Source: Alosa alosa
Lineage: Eukaryota > Chordata > Actinopteri > Clupeiformes > Clupeidae
DNA: 64,000 nt
Assembly: GCF_017589495.1 (NCBI RefSeq)
Contig: NC_063199.1
Coordinates: 1,896,378 to 1,960,377, forward strand
Reading direction: 5' to 3'
Part shown: positions 13,601 to 25,600 of the stretch, piece by piece
Numbering within the stretch: the stretch's first letter is position 1
Layout of the letters: each line of letters begins with the position of its first letter
Notes under the pieces: model-generated
What the model was told of the DNA's origin: nothing
Databases searched by the model: none
Seen by the model: only the letters and a program-made list of their open reading frames with translations
Made by a program: the position numbers and the translations under genes

Positions 13601-16600
13601 TGTCAAAGTTAATTCCCCTGTTTCTTGGCTGTGGTCGTCGACGGTCGGGTGTGTTTAAAGTTGGGATTTGAGCATCGTGTCCATAGATGAGAGTCGGTCC
13701 TCTTTTGAAGCGATGAGCATAACGTGAACGACGAGTAATTCCAAGCGAGCAGCAGAGTTTATACAGCGTCGGGTCCAGGGGGGTGTGGCAGCGAAAAAGT
13801 TTAAGAGCAGCAGGGGTGTAAACAGGTTCCATTGCCAAGTTACAAAAAGCACACAGGCACAGCATAAAGTGAGCTGAGGTTAATAGATGGAAGCAGTTCT
13901 GATTTGGTTACACAAAACGAAAAACGAAACAAAATAGCAAGGGATTTTCAAATTAAACTTACAATGATATCCGTGCATTAGGCAGAAGGACTAGGCCTAC
14001 TGTCTGTCTATGTGCACGTCTGACTGTTTCAAAACGACAGCGCAAATGCGCACATCTCACTCTCCACAAATGCTTTTCTCATGCTAAATGTTAGTCTAGC
14101 TTCCCTCCAGATTGATTTTTAAATTAAACTTGAGATCTGCGCATTGAGGCAGATTAGGTTAATGTCTATGAGTGCATCTGACTGTCTCAAAACGAAAACG
14201 CAACCGTGTCTTATTTATCAACCAACAACCAAACAACTAATTAGGGAAACACGCACCACACCGTACCTTACCTTCTATCCGATGTAAGCCACCATCATTC
14301 ATATGGAGACACATCAGTGACAGATTGAAACAAACTAAATTTATTTGGAAAGTTAACTAAAGCCATGAAGCCATGCAAAAAGAGAAGTTAGTTAACAGTT
14401 TATCCTGAAGAGTGGATAGGCAGAGGGGCCTTTCAAAGAAGGCAGGGAAAGAAGAAGAGAGAATGATAAAGCCAAATAACAGGCCATGATGAATGCTCTG
14501 CAAATAGGCCAAAATAAATCATTGTTGTACCCTATTTAGGTGTGTTGAAAGTTTTGCATGCACACTTTTCCCTTTGAGAAACCTTCATAGTAGGCTACTG
14601 GCAAGAATTCAAAACTACTTTCAGCCCTGCTTTTGCATGCAAATTTAAAATAAAAATCACATGTGAATAACCAAGAATGTTTTAATGCGGATATAATTGG
14701 CAGGGACTGGACTGGTATGATTTATCCTAGCCTACTGCATTATACTGACATCACAGGGTGAAAGTGAGAATTCATGAAGTCCTTTTGAGAAAAATTCAAA
14801 ATATCGACATATATATATATATCGTATATCATGAAATAGACTAAAAATATCGGGATATTATATTTTTTTTGCCATATCGCCCCGCCCTAAATCCACCTGA
14901 AACTCACCTCCATTCTAGTCCTGATATCCTTAAACATGCTAGAGATTACGGTTTCCTCTTCAATGTTCTGGACCTCTACCCGTGAAGGCCATACATCAGT
15001 CAGAAAGACTTCTTTCCCCTCAGAGTTCACCCCTGTAACGGAAACAAAACATTAAACATTCAACAAACATAATTTCAGTTCATGGAACCACTCCAGTGCA
15101 ATTGGACATGTTGTCTGCAATGCCTACGATAAAAGCCTTTAGCCCATTAACTGCTAGGTAAAACAAGTTCAGAGCAACCTAGTGCAACCTAGGGTCTAAG
15201 GACTGCACAAACAGTCCTTCTTATACCCTTTCTGTATACTTACAAAGTTAAAAACACTGTTTGTCTGCAAGGACCTTTCGCATAGTAACACAGAAGTAGA
15301 ATTATATTTTGAGCTTAGTCAGTGGTTTAAAGTAGCAATATACTTTGACACACTCTCCCAAGGCTTTGCTATATACTATTTCCTTGCACATTCTGGTCTT
15401 ACACAAAACTACTCAGGTTAATGTAATTTTGGTACTAGTGCTGGGTGGTATACCGGTTCACACCGTGTACCGGTGTATATTTTCGTTATGATATGAATTT
15501 TTAATATACCGCCATACCGGTGTATTTGATTGCACAACGTTTGGAATGCTGCGCCGCGCGACAGTGTTTCAGACGGGGACTTTTTTCACACGCAGGCATG
15601 GTGCCACTGCCAGGCATAGTGAGGGTAAACACAAAACACCTTCACAAAACTTCAGTTTTTCCCCTGAAGTATGACCCTTAAGGCTCAATTTCTCCTTAGG
15701 TGTTGCACAGAATACCTTAAATTGTTTCTTTAGTTAAGGAAAAACGTTAAGGGATACTGCATTGAAAGGGATTTACCGTCACGAAAATTCTATTGAGATT
15801 GTTCAACAGCTGTAACTAGCTGGCTAGTACGTGATGTCGTTAGTTAGCAACCCACTAAACACAGTGAAGTTTAATGATCTAAATCTTATCATTCATCTCA
15901 CCTTAAAATATTATAAGAATTAAGAATATTCGCTGAAATTCGCTGAACTTCGCTGAAATTATCCAGGTAGCAAGTAAAGCATGTTATAGACATGAACTGA
16001 GCAATACTAGCTGACTAGTTAGAAATGATCCTGACGGTCATCAGTGCACCAAAACGAACTTTTTTGTTAATGTTTTGCCTAGAGAACCGAACCGAAGCTC
16101 ATGACAGGCTAACAAGACATCCACATGAAGTTAACGTTAGCCTACCACTAACGTCATGTAAACCACACAATAACAATAAGGCATGTTTCTGATAGGCAGA
16201 GTAAGCAAATTAGCAGAGGTTTTATTTTAAATTGTATAATTTTCAAAAAAGTATAATTATTGCAAGTTGCAATACTTTTTGTATTGGTTTTATACAAGAT
16301 GTGAAATGTGCACAGTACAAGTTCTATATTTCGACTGCAATTGTCTTTGCATTCTGATTAGATTCTTCATTAGAATCATGAGTGGCTCTTTGTAAACAGC
16401 ATCATTTTGTGGGGCCATGCAAAACTGCATGTTGGAGTTATTCTACAACATGACAGTAAAATAGAGCATCCTTAGTCAATGTAGCAATTCCTCTCTCAAC
16501 CTGTAGAAAATGCTGTGAACATCTATTTATGCATGAAAAAAAAAACTACCGTCATATACCGTGAAACCGTAAGAATTTTGAAAAATACCGTGATATACAT

Positions 16601-19600
16601 TTTGGGTCATACCGCCCAGCACTATTTGGTACTCAACAAAAGTTTTTACTCATTATCATTCCAAAAGTTGTTCTTAGACAGAACTATTTCTTTAAAACTG
16701 TTTGTGGCCAGGTTGTTTGGGGTCAATCATTTTCAGCTCCAAACCTTAAGTGGCAGTTTCTTTTGGAAGTCAGTGACCTATATCAAAGTCTATCCTTAAC
16801 TTTGTCAGTAAGTATTTATTTCTATAGTGCATTTTTCATGCACAACGCACAACTGAAAGCGTTACACACAGAAATATATGGCTAAGTTTAACCAGGCGAC
16901 AGTCCATGGACAATGATGGTGACACTCTTGGCGTGAACAACACATCTGGTAGTCTTGCTCTCCATCTGCAGGGCTCTGCACAGATCAGTCTGAAGTCATG
17001 ACTCTTTGAGCACAGAAGCTGTAAAATTGCACATCAGTAGCTCGGTGGACCTCTCATGGTAATGTTTTACCAGAGTTCCAGTCTCAATCCAGACAGAACT
17101 CAGAACCTCAGTGGACTTGTGACTTGTAGCGAATTTCTCGCAGAGTAACATTAAGCTACAGCAATAAGTCCAGACACTGGAGGTGCAGCTAGCGCATCAG
17201 TTTATAGAAAGATGGATCTCTCAAAAAGCTATCGGTTCGCTTAGTACTTTAGCCCAATGGAGAAACATGTTACAGACATGTACCAGCCAACTGATGATTA
17301 AAAATGTTAAGACTAAGACAAAAACTAACTAAAATTCTGTCAATACAAGGTGAATGTTTAATTAAATGAGTAAATACAAAAATAGAACAAAACATTACAT
17401 AAACTTATGAAAATCATAAAACAAAAGCAGCGTGCCCGACAGAGCAGTGGGACTCGCCTGTGTTCCCATATTGTAAAAGAGCCATCATAAATATGGCCCT
17501 AATAATAACAATAATAACAATACGTTATACAGCACTTTTCTAAAACCAAGTTACAACATGCTTTACAAATGCAAAATAAAACAAACACAGACATAAAATC
17601 ATCAGTTTTCAAAAGAAAACCAGCATTAACAATTAGGTCTATAAAAGCAATAGAGTGAAATATACTGGTATCAAAGTAATCAACTATTAAAAACATTCAG
17701 ATGAGGATAGAAACCAATACTCAGGAAGTAAAGCTTTACTCCTCCTCAGGAAGTAAAGCTGACCGTCCTTTCCAAAAGCATCTATGTTGGCTGACCAGTC
17801 TAGTTTACTGTCCATGTATCCCCAGGTACTTATACAGTATGTGCTGACCACCTCCACATTGACCCCTTCAATGGAGACTGGCAGCATTGGAGGCTTAGAT
17901 CTCTTGAAATCCACCACCATATCCTTGGTCTTTGTTGCGTTCAACTGCAGATGGTTGAGCCTGCACGATTGCACAAAGTCATCCACCAGGTTCATGTATT
18001 CGTCTTCCTGTCCATCCCTAATACATCCCACAATTGCAGAGTTGTAGCTAAAGTCAGACGTGTACAGAGTGAACAGGAACAGTGAAAGCACAGTCCCCTG
18101 AGGTGTTCCAGTGCTGCTGATCAGTGCACAGTTTCTGAAAGGTAGTCCTTCAGCCAGCAAACTGTGGTCTCTCCGTCACGTAGTCTGTGATCCAGGATAC
18201 CAGGTGAGCAATGAGCATTAACCCCCATCCGCACAAGTTTGTCTCTCAATCTGACAGGCTGAATGATGTTAAAACCATATCGTCTGTGATGACCCCCTCC
18301 CCCACAATCCCCCAACATTCTATTTCATTTTTATAGATCAGATTGTTATGTAACATACTCATTATACATCATTTGAAAGCTTGGACTCTTGGGAATCAAC
18401 ACATGACAATCTTTTTCATGTAAAATATGTGTAGTGTTTTACATTGTCAGATTAATTTAACTACGTCTCAATTAAATGTAATCAAAAATGCCCTCCTCCC
18501 CCTCTGGTGCTTCCCTACCTTCTAGCTGCAGTGTACCGTGTAAACTTCAAATAATAGCCCAGGCTTTTATTTTTCCAAATCGCCAAACTGTACTGGCTAG
18601 TATTTGAGACAGGTGTCTATATGAGACAGACCTTTAATTCCCTTCACACAAAACCTTTCCTCTGCAAAGATGGAAAATATGATCAAATTCATTATTTCAA
18701 ACACACTGAATGTCTACCCATATGACTAGGCTATCCGATGATAAGCTTCAATTACGGATCATCATTCATTTAGTGTTGATGTTGTTCATTGAGTGAGATA
18801 AGATCAAAATAGCGGGGATAGCTGGGGCAGATGAAACACGTTTTAATCAAACGTAATTTATTAAGAGATCGTACCACACTGAAAGCTAATATTTTGTCAC
18901 TAGCAATATGTCCTCTGTCAAAGACACAGGTGCAAGCTGCAGTTGCATTTTCAGCCCTGACCAAGACCGTTCAGGAATTATTCGTGCAAAAGTGGGACGT
19001 GCATAATGTTTCATTCTCCCTCCTGGTCAGGACGAATGAAAAAGCATGAGAGAATGAAACATATAGTTTCTCCCGTATTTTGCTTGGCAAATTTGACAAC
19101 AGTCAGCTTACATTCCAAATTATAGCTTACTTCTTTCTCTTTGTCACCATGGTACGCATTTAGAAAAAAGAATAACGTTTGTGAACCCTTTTGTTTTGCT
19201 GGTTTAAGGCTTTGGGCTCGGATGATTGGAAAAGCATGCAGTGCATCCATCCAGGAACACATTTCACATTACACATTTCTTACATGTGCACATACATGCA
19301 TTCATGACGCATTCATATACATATGCACTTAGCACTGATACATAACATTTCAGTAATCACGCATAGATTTGATTTCAGACATTATTGCTTAATTTAACAG
19401 CACATAATTGTCAAGTTGAGTGCACGGCACGCAGCTTTTCAATTGTGTTCTGGTACGTTTACGTTTGTTTAAGCTTGTTAACGTTGTTTATTTCATTTAC
19501 CATGGCAAGATGGAGCAGAACATTCCGGCAGCTTAACAACATTTGGCTGCGTTCATCTGCGTCTTTGCCACGGGGGATTGGAGGGAATGTTTAGTTTGTT

Positions 19601-22600
19601 TATTTTGTTTAGAAGTAATTAGTTATATTTTCCAATGTTTTTTATTTTTTGTAAGAGTAAATTGATTTTGATGGGACCCCTTTTAATAGTTATTGGTTTG
19701 ATCAGTTTGTAAATAAGTTTCTTTTTTTCATTTGGTGGTTCATGTTGGAGGGTGAAATCTTCTGTTAAGTTTTTTGGGCACAGAAACTTTGTTTAAACCT
19801 GGAATAAATCCGATATTGTTGAACCCGCAATCCAGAGTCTACGTGTCCACTGTTCGATCCCTCACAATATTTATGTGCAAAAAGTCTTTCTTACCTAGAG
19901 GTTCTTTCTCAAAGTCAATACTGATTGTGCCAGCAATTGCATAAGCCACAACCAGAGGAGGTGAGGCGAGGTAGTTGGCTCGCACACAGTCACATAGACG
20001 GCCCTCAAAATTCCTGTTTCCTGACAGCACTCCACATGCAACCAAATCACCCTACAAAGAAATGCATGAAATGACTTCAATTCTCAATCATAATATTTAA
20101 ACCTCAGACACTATAGAAAAGAATATGGTGACAGCAGTCTGAGATGAATGCAATGTACCTTGTTAATGGCATCGACAACAGTGTCTGGTAATGGTGCGGT
20201 GTTCCCTACACATGTGGCACATCCATATCCAATCACTTCAAATCTAGGGTAAAAGAGGCAAACGGAAGAGGTTATAATATCTATCAATATAATATCAGCA
20301 ATTCAATATCACAGAGTGTGTAATCCTCACCCAAGCTGACTAAGGTATGGCAGCACGCCACTGACGTTCAGGTAGTGGGTCACCATACCATTCCCAGGGG
20401 CCAGGTTAGTTCTGATATAAGGTTTTACTACAAGACCTGCCTCCACAGCTTTTTTTGCCAATAAACCTGCCAACCAAAGACACCCAAAGACACACACACA
20501 CACACACAGAACATAAGTGACGGTGATATCAACTAGAAAATGTCATTTCGAGGAAATTACCAGTGCATGAAAATGCTAAACATATATTAACATAAAATAC
20601 AAAACAAACTTTTATTTGGAAACAGTTGTGGGCAGAGGAAACAGTTGGCGGGAGTCATAGTTGATGACAACTGACAGTTGAAATGGCTGAACAGTTAAAT
20701 AGTTGAGTAGTTTAAATAGTTAATTATTTAATAGTGAATTATTGTAGTGAGGACATTTAATTTGAAACAGTTGTGGGCAGAGGATATAGTTGAACAGGAT
20801 CTGTAGTCTTAAAGGGATATTCCACCATTTGGGGAATTACTCATTTTTCACCTCCCCTTGAGTTAAACAGGACCATTCGAGAACCAATCAGGTCCGCGTG
20901 TTCGTGTTTGGAGGCGGGAGTTATAAAAAAGTCTGACCAAGATGGCGGAGACTACCTTAGCTGTAACACAAAAATTTGTATGTGATTAAAATGTTTCGAA
21001 CACGAACATTGGTACTTGTATCAACACAAATTGTGGTTTATATGCCATACGAACTTAGTCAGGGCACATACACCGCTAAATAGACCATTTTATATGTTAG
21101 TTTAAACACTCAAACTTTTCAGCTAGCCAACAGTCCAACTGCTAGCATGTTCCGACATTGGATTTCAATTTAAGCCTAGCTAGACAGCTAGGCTACATGC
21201 TGCAACACAGGTATGAAATATATTATGTCTTATTGACCTTGTTGTTTCTATGAACATGATTTGTTGTTTATAGGCAACATCAACTTAGTCGAGGCATAAA
21301 GACCCCTGGATATCTTCATTAAGTAACTTAAACTTTTGAACTAGCTGATTAGCCTAATTAGCTCGCTTGCCACCACTGGCTAGACACTGCAGTCAAAAGG
21401 TTAGCTGTTTGGCAAGTCACGCCCCCGAGGCGAAATTTTGCTGGCCGAAATTCGTGAGGTGTTTCGCTGTGTGGAAACCCACGGTTATACTCGAGAGCGA
21501 CTTATAGTCATGAACACAAGCTGAAAACCTTGCAGGGGTTGAATACTGACATGTTTCTTGAGTCTAGCTTACTTGCCATGAGCCAACAACACAGAGCAGG
21601 CAGGGTCCTGGTGAGCTCTTAGTGTCTAGGCTGTCTTAGGCACGTTTGACGTAGAACTGCAGCAACATACTAGGCAGGTGCTGAAGTGAAGCCGACAATA
21701 CACAGTGGTCAGGGTGAGTTGAGCACACTTGACATTAGAGACTAAGACAAGACATGACACACACATGCTGGGCTCCAGTCACATGTGTGAAGTTGAAAGC
21801 ACAGATCAGGCTACCAATACAGGCTATAAATGTGGGCAAAGGTATTGCACAAAGCCCAGCTTGCACGCTCTTCCAAGATGCTGCAACACAGCCTATAAGT
21901 GATAGGGGCCTGTAGCCTGATGTCTTTTATGCTGAAGCGATAGCCTCCACAAGTCAGTGTACGTTGACAGTGCATGGCCCTCTACTTGACCCTGAAACAG
22001 GCAAACAGTTCTCTCTAGGCATAAAGTGTGAGGTCCTGACTCACAACTGGTCCTGACTTTTGGACAGAAGGCAGGCAGCTCAATGACTGCTTCTAAAGTG
22101 TGAGGTCAACAGTAAGTTGGTAGAAAGGATTCGGATACTGGAGCATGAGGGGCATAGAGACTCCTGCTGGCATTCTTTGATGCCGCCATATTCTGCCACT
22201 ATAAAGTACCTGCTGTAAAACACTCTGTCTGTTTTGTGCAGGAATTGGGTAGATGGCATGTTTCATTGCGGTGTGTTTCATTATTTCCTGTCTCAGGAGC
22301 GCAATGAGGAGGCACTACTGTGGGTAGAATTATTGTGGAAGGTAGGGGTGAATGAAATCATTTGGAGTACCTATGATTGTGCATGTTTGCCAATTGCTGA
22401 GTTAGTAGCAAGGTGTGCAAAGGTGTGTGCTTGCCAGAGCATTATGGACTACAGGCAAAGGCAAGAAATGCATGTGGGGTCAACTGAGGCAAAACTGGGG
22501 TAGACAGAGCTACCACACTGGGGCGTCATGAGTAACAGCTGCCATTGCAAAAGTGTTAAAATTGTAAATGGCACGGCCCGCGCCTGAAAACATTAAGCCC

Positions 22601-25600
22601 TGCATAAGCCTTCTCAGGGAGCAATAGAGGGTTGGTTTCCTGCTGACCCTGTGTGGCTGGCGAGGTAGGCAACAACCACCTCCTCTACAGGCGGAAAACC
22701 AAGATTTATTCCTATCTATATTCTGAAGGCTTTTACAGCGAGATTTGTTTATATTATAGCTTGAATAATATAAAATGTTATCTTATGCCTAAAATCGATA
22801 TTTAAAGACTACTGACAGCATTTTGATTTAATGAATGATGAAGAGACATCCAAAATTATCCCTGCTTTTGTATATAATGTATAATATGCCCAATATAATA
22901 TGCCCTTGATTATGCACCCTCAAATAGCAATGTGTCGGCAATGCAAATAACTGAATAATAACTGAATATGGTGCGGTGGTAGTATAGTGGCTAAGGGACT
23001 GGGCTAGCCAGCAGTAGCCAGAAAAGTTGAGGGTTTAATTCCATATTCAGTATTTTTTCTGCGCATTTTCCGAACAAGATGACCTGACATTTGAATGGAA
23101 GGCATGATAGTTGTTATGTTGTTAAAGTGACCAAAACTGGAAGCTCTCAGAAGTTCTCGGAATTTATTGTCTCAACTTCCTCTGTGTCCTGCAATGAGTT
23201 AAGAGGGAAGCTACATGTATCGAACACCACAACACCACAACAACACTTTTAGAAATTGGGCGGATCAGACCACCTGCTTTTCAGTAATGATGTTTGCTAA
23301 ACCACTAGTCGCCTTGCTAGCTTGTTAGTTTGCCAGCAATACTGACTTAACCACAGTCAATGGAATTGCATTTGTTTCTGCAACGTGTGTGTTAATACAG
23401 GGATATTCAACCAGGGGTCCACGACCCCTAGGAGGTCCGCAGAGGTACTGCAGGGGGTCCCCCAAATTATTTCATCTGAAGCAATTTTCCGATATGTTTA
23501 TGTAACCTAACATAAAAATATGCTTTCTATAAAATAACACTTAGGCTACCCATGAATCCTCATGCAATCATGTGATCCTTGTGGGAACATGTGCACAATT
23601 TAGCTATCCTGGGTTTCTTTTACAGTCTAGGGTCAAAACACGTTACTGCGCTAGAATACACAAGCTCTGTGCCACTGCCACTCACCATGGTCAGGCCTCT
23701 CACTAGGTAGCTATGAGATATTTCATTTTCCCTCCCTAATTAAAATGTCATGGCTGACTGTAAAGCTGATGATACACAGGGACATTTTGTGGGCGATGAT
23801 GCCGGCAACGGGCAACCAGGTGAGACAAAGGGCAACTAATGGAAGCAACAGACAACTTGCAACTGGCTTGTAATAACTTTGAATGGGATTTAGCATTTGC
23901 TAACAATCTCAATGGAGCAATGGTAGCTAACAGTTGAAAAAACAATGGAAAAAACAATGACCTCAGTACATAAAAATAGATGTTAGTTGTTTAACTAAGC
24001 ATATCATGACGTAAAATGCCCAGTTTGGGTTTCAACATAAACACTCAGCGGAGTAAAAAGAAATAAGAAGCCTCTTTTTCCTCGCGTCACTGTCGTGACT
24101 ACGCTGCCATCTTTGTTGAAATTTTCAGAAGCTCACAGATAAACATGTCATTTATTGCTAGCACTCCGATTGGATGATCTCAAAACGTTGCCCAAAGTAT
24201 CCAAATCGTTCAGAAAGAAATTATGTTGCCGAATCTCATGGGTAAAGTATCGTTCAGAAACACTGCCCAAAAAGTTGCCCCGTGTATCATCATCTTAAGG
24301 TAGAAAAAATGTCAATAATAAACAGAATAAATTGAAACTAGTTCTATAAAGTACTCCTGTTACAGATAATGTACATGTTAACATGTGTGTGTGTGTGTAT
24401 GTGTGTGTGTGTGTGTATGTGTGTGTGTGAGTGAGACACTTAGTTCCAAATATAAGATACAGCTCTGGAAAAAAACGAAGAGACCACTGCACATCCTACA
24501 GTTCTGATGTCATCCTACAGTTGCTGAGTGACAGTCGAATGACTTGACAGTCGTATTCAAAATTAAAGAGACCACTGCCAATTTGAATTAAGCTTTCTAA
24601 ACTGTCTGTACTTATATTTTATCGATTTTATTCGTCCTAGCACATCTTTTCTCCCGTCATTTGTCCTGTCCTGAGTTCCTCAGTACCATGGTATTTGTTC
24701 TGCTCGGTCACGTGAGATAACCCTGTGTTGTCATTTTTTAAAAGGAAGAAAGTAGGCTTGGAATGAACACTTGTGTCAATGTAGTTAATGTCTTTATAAG
24801 AATGCGGCAAAACCGTGGTAAAATTAGATGGCACAGGTGTGAATCGAGATTGTGATTTTATTACGATTAATTGTGCCGCCATATGTTGCGAATGCCTTGC
24901 CTTACCTGCAGTTAGCATTACGGAAGGGTTGCAGTTGTTTGTACAGCTGATAACTGCAGCTATGACGACAGATCCATGGGCCAGTTCATACTCTCTGCCA
25001 GCATGTAGAAATGGTACCAGTTGCTCCCGTTTCTCTTGTGGTATGTGGAAGCCTCTGAATCCCATCTGAAAGTTCAAACAGTCACAATGACACCACAGTT
25101 CAAAGCAACTGAATTTTGCATCATTTTGCAACCTTTTGCATCATTTCCTTGGGTTGAAGTAATACTGGTCAAAGTTCACTATCTATAATCCAAATCAAAC
25201 TTTCTTGTGTTTTTTTCCCGTTAGAACAAAACTGATTGTGAATTCTTACTAAATATTGATTGTTCTTCGTTATTATAGAGTACCGAAGCCATGACGTAGT
25301 GTTGCCAAGGCAGCAATTTCACTGCATCTAAACAAACCAATCTAACCATTGAAATCACCATTAGCGGCGGCTTTCTTAATCTATTTCAATAATTTTCCAA
25401 CGTTTCTAAGATGTTAGTATATTTTTTTTACACTGTAGGAATCACATACTACAACATATATTCATACCAACACGATCAAATTCGTGACTACAGAGTTTTA
25501 TTTTAGCATGGGTTTCCTCCGTAAAAGAGATCTACATGTAACCTCCCAGCATGCGGTTAACATCCTTAAATTCACGGAAGTATTTTGACTTTATTTTTCA

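Larger units (their letters stand above)
10577..13990 (-). mobile_element. L2-like LINE (Jockey superfamily), nearly full length, decayed
   Basis: Reads right to left. An endonuclease (13865-12927) has FNIGNLNARSITNKTAL, FCLSETWQ, GRGGGLAVVYRSD, MLGDFNIHVD and SDHKL. Next comes a linker (12930-12589), then reverse transcriptase (12473-11537) with LDLSAAFDTINHNVL, RGVPQGSVLGPLLF and YADDIQLY. The C-terminal region has SRLDYCNSLFLGLP and LHQLHWLPVPSRIKYK, and ends near 10794. The 3' end has TATAGCGCCTTTCTCAAACC and an AAT-repeat tail (10577-10624), usual for L2. Several frameshifts break the frame, so it is not mobile. The exact 5' end is uncertain. Confidence 0.87.
10224..14889. mobile_element. 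hAT-type element carrying a nested LINE, 10 bp from exon 16 donor
   Basis: Ends TACGGCTGGGCGATATACC and, reading inward from the right, TAGGGCGGGGCGATATGG. A perfect 8-bp duplication AATCCACC lies at 10216-10223 and 14890-14897. Subtracting the LINE leaves about 1.3 kb with no transposase. The duplication ends 10 bp from the exon 16/intron 16 border. Confidence 0.82.
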
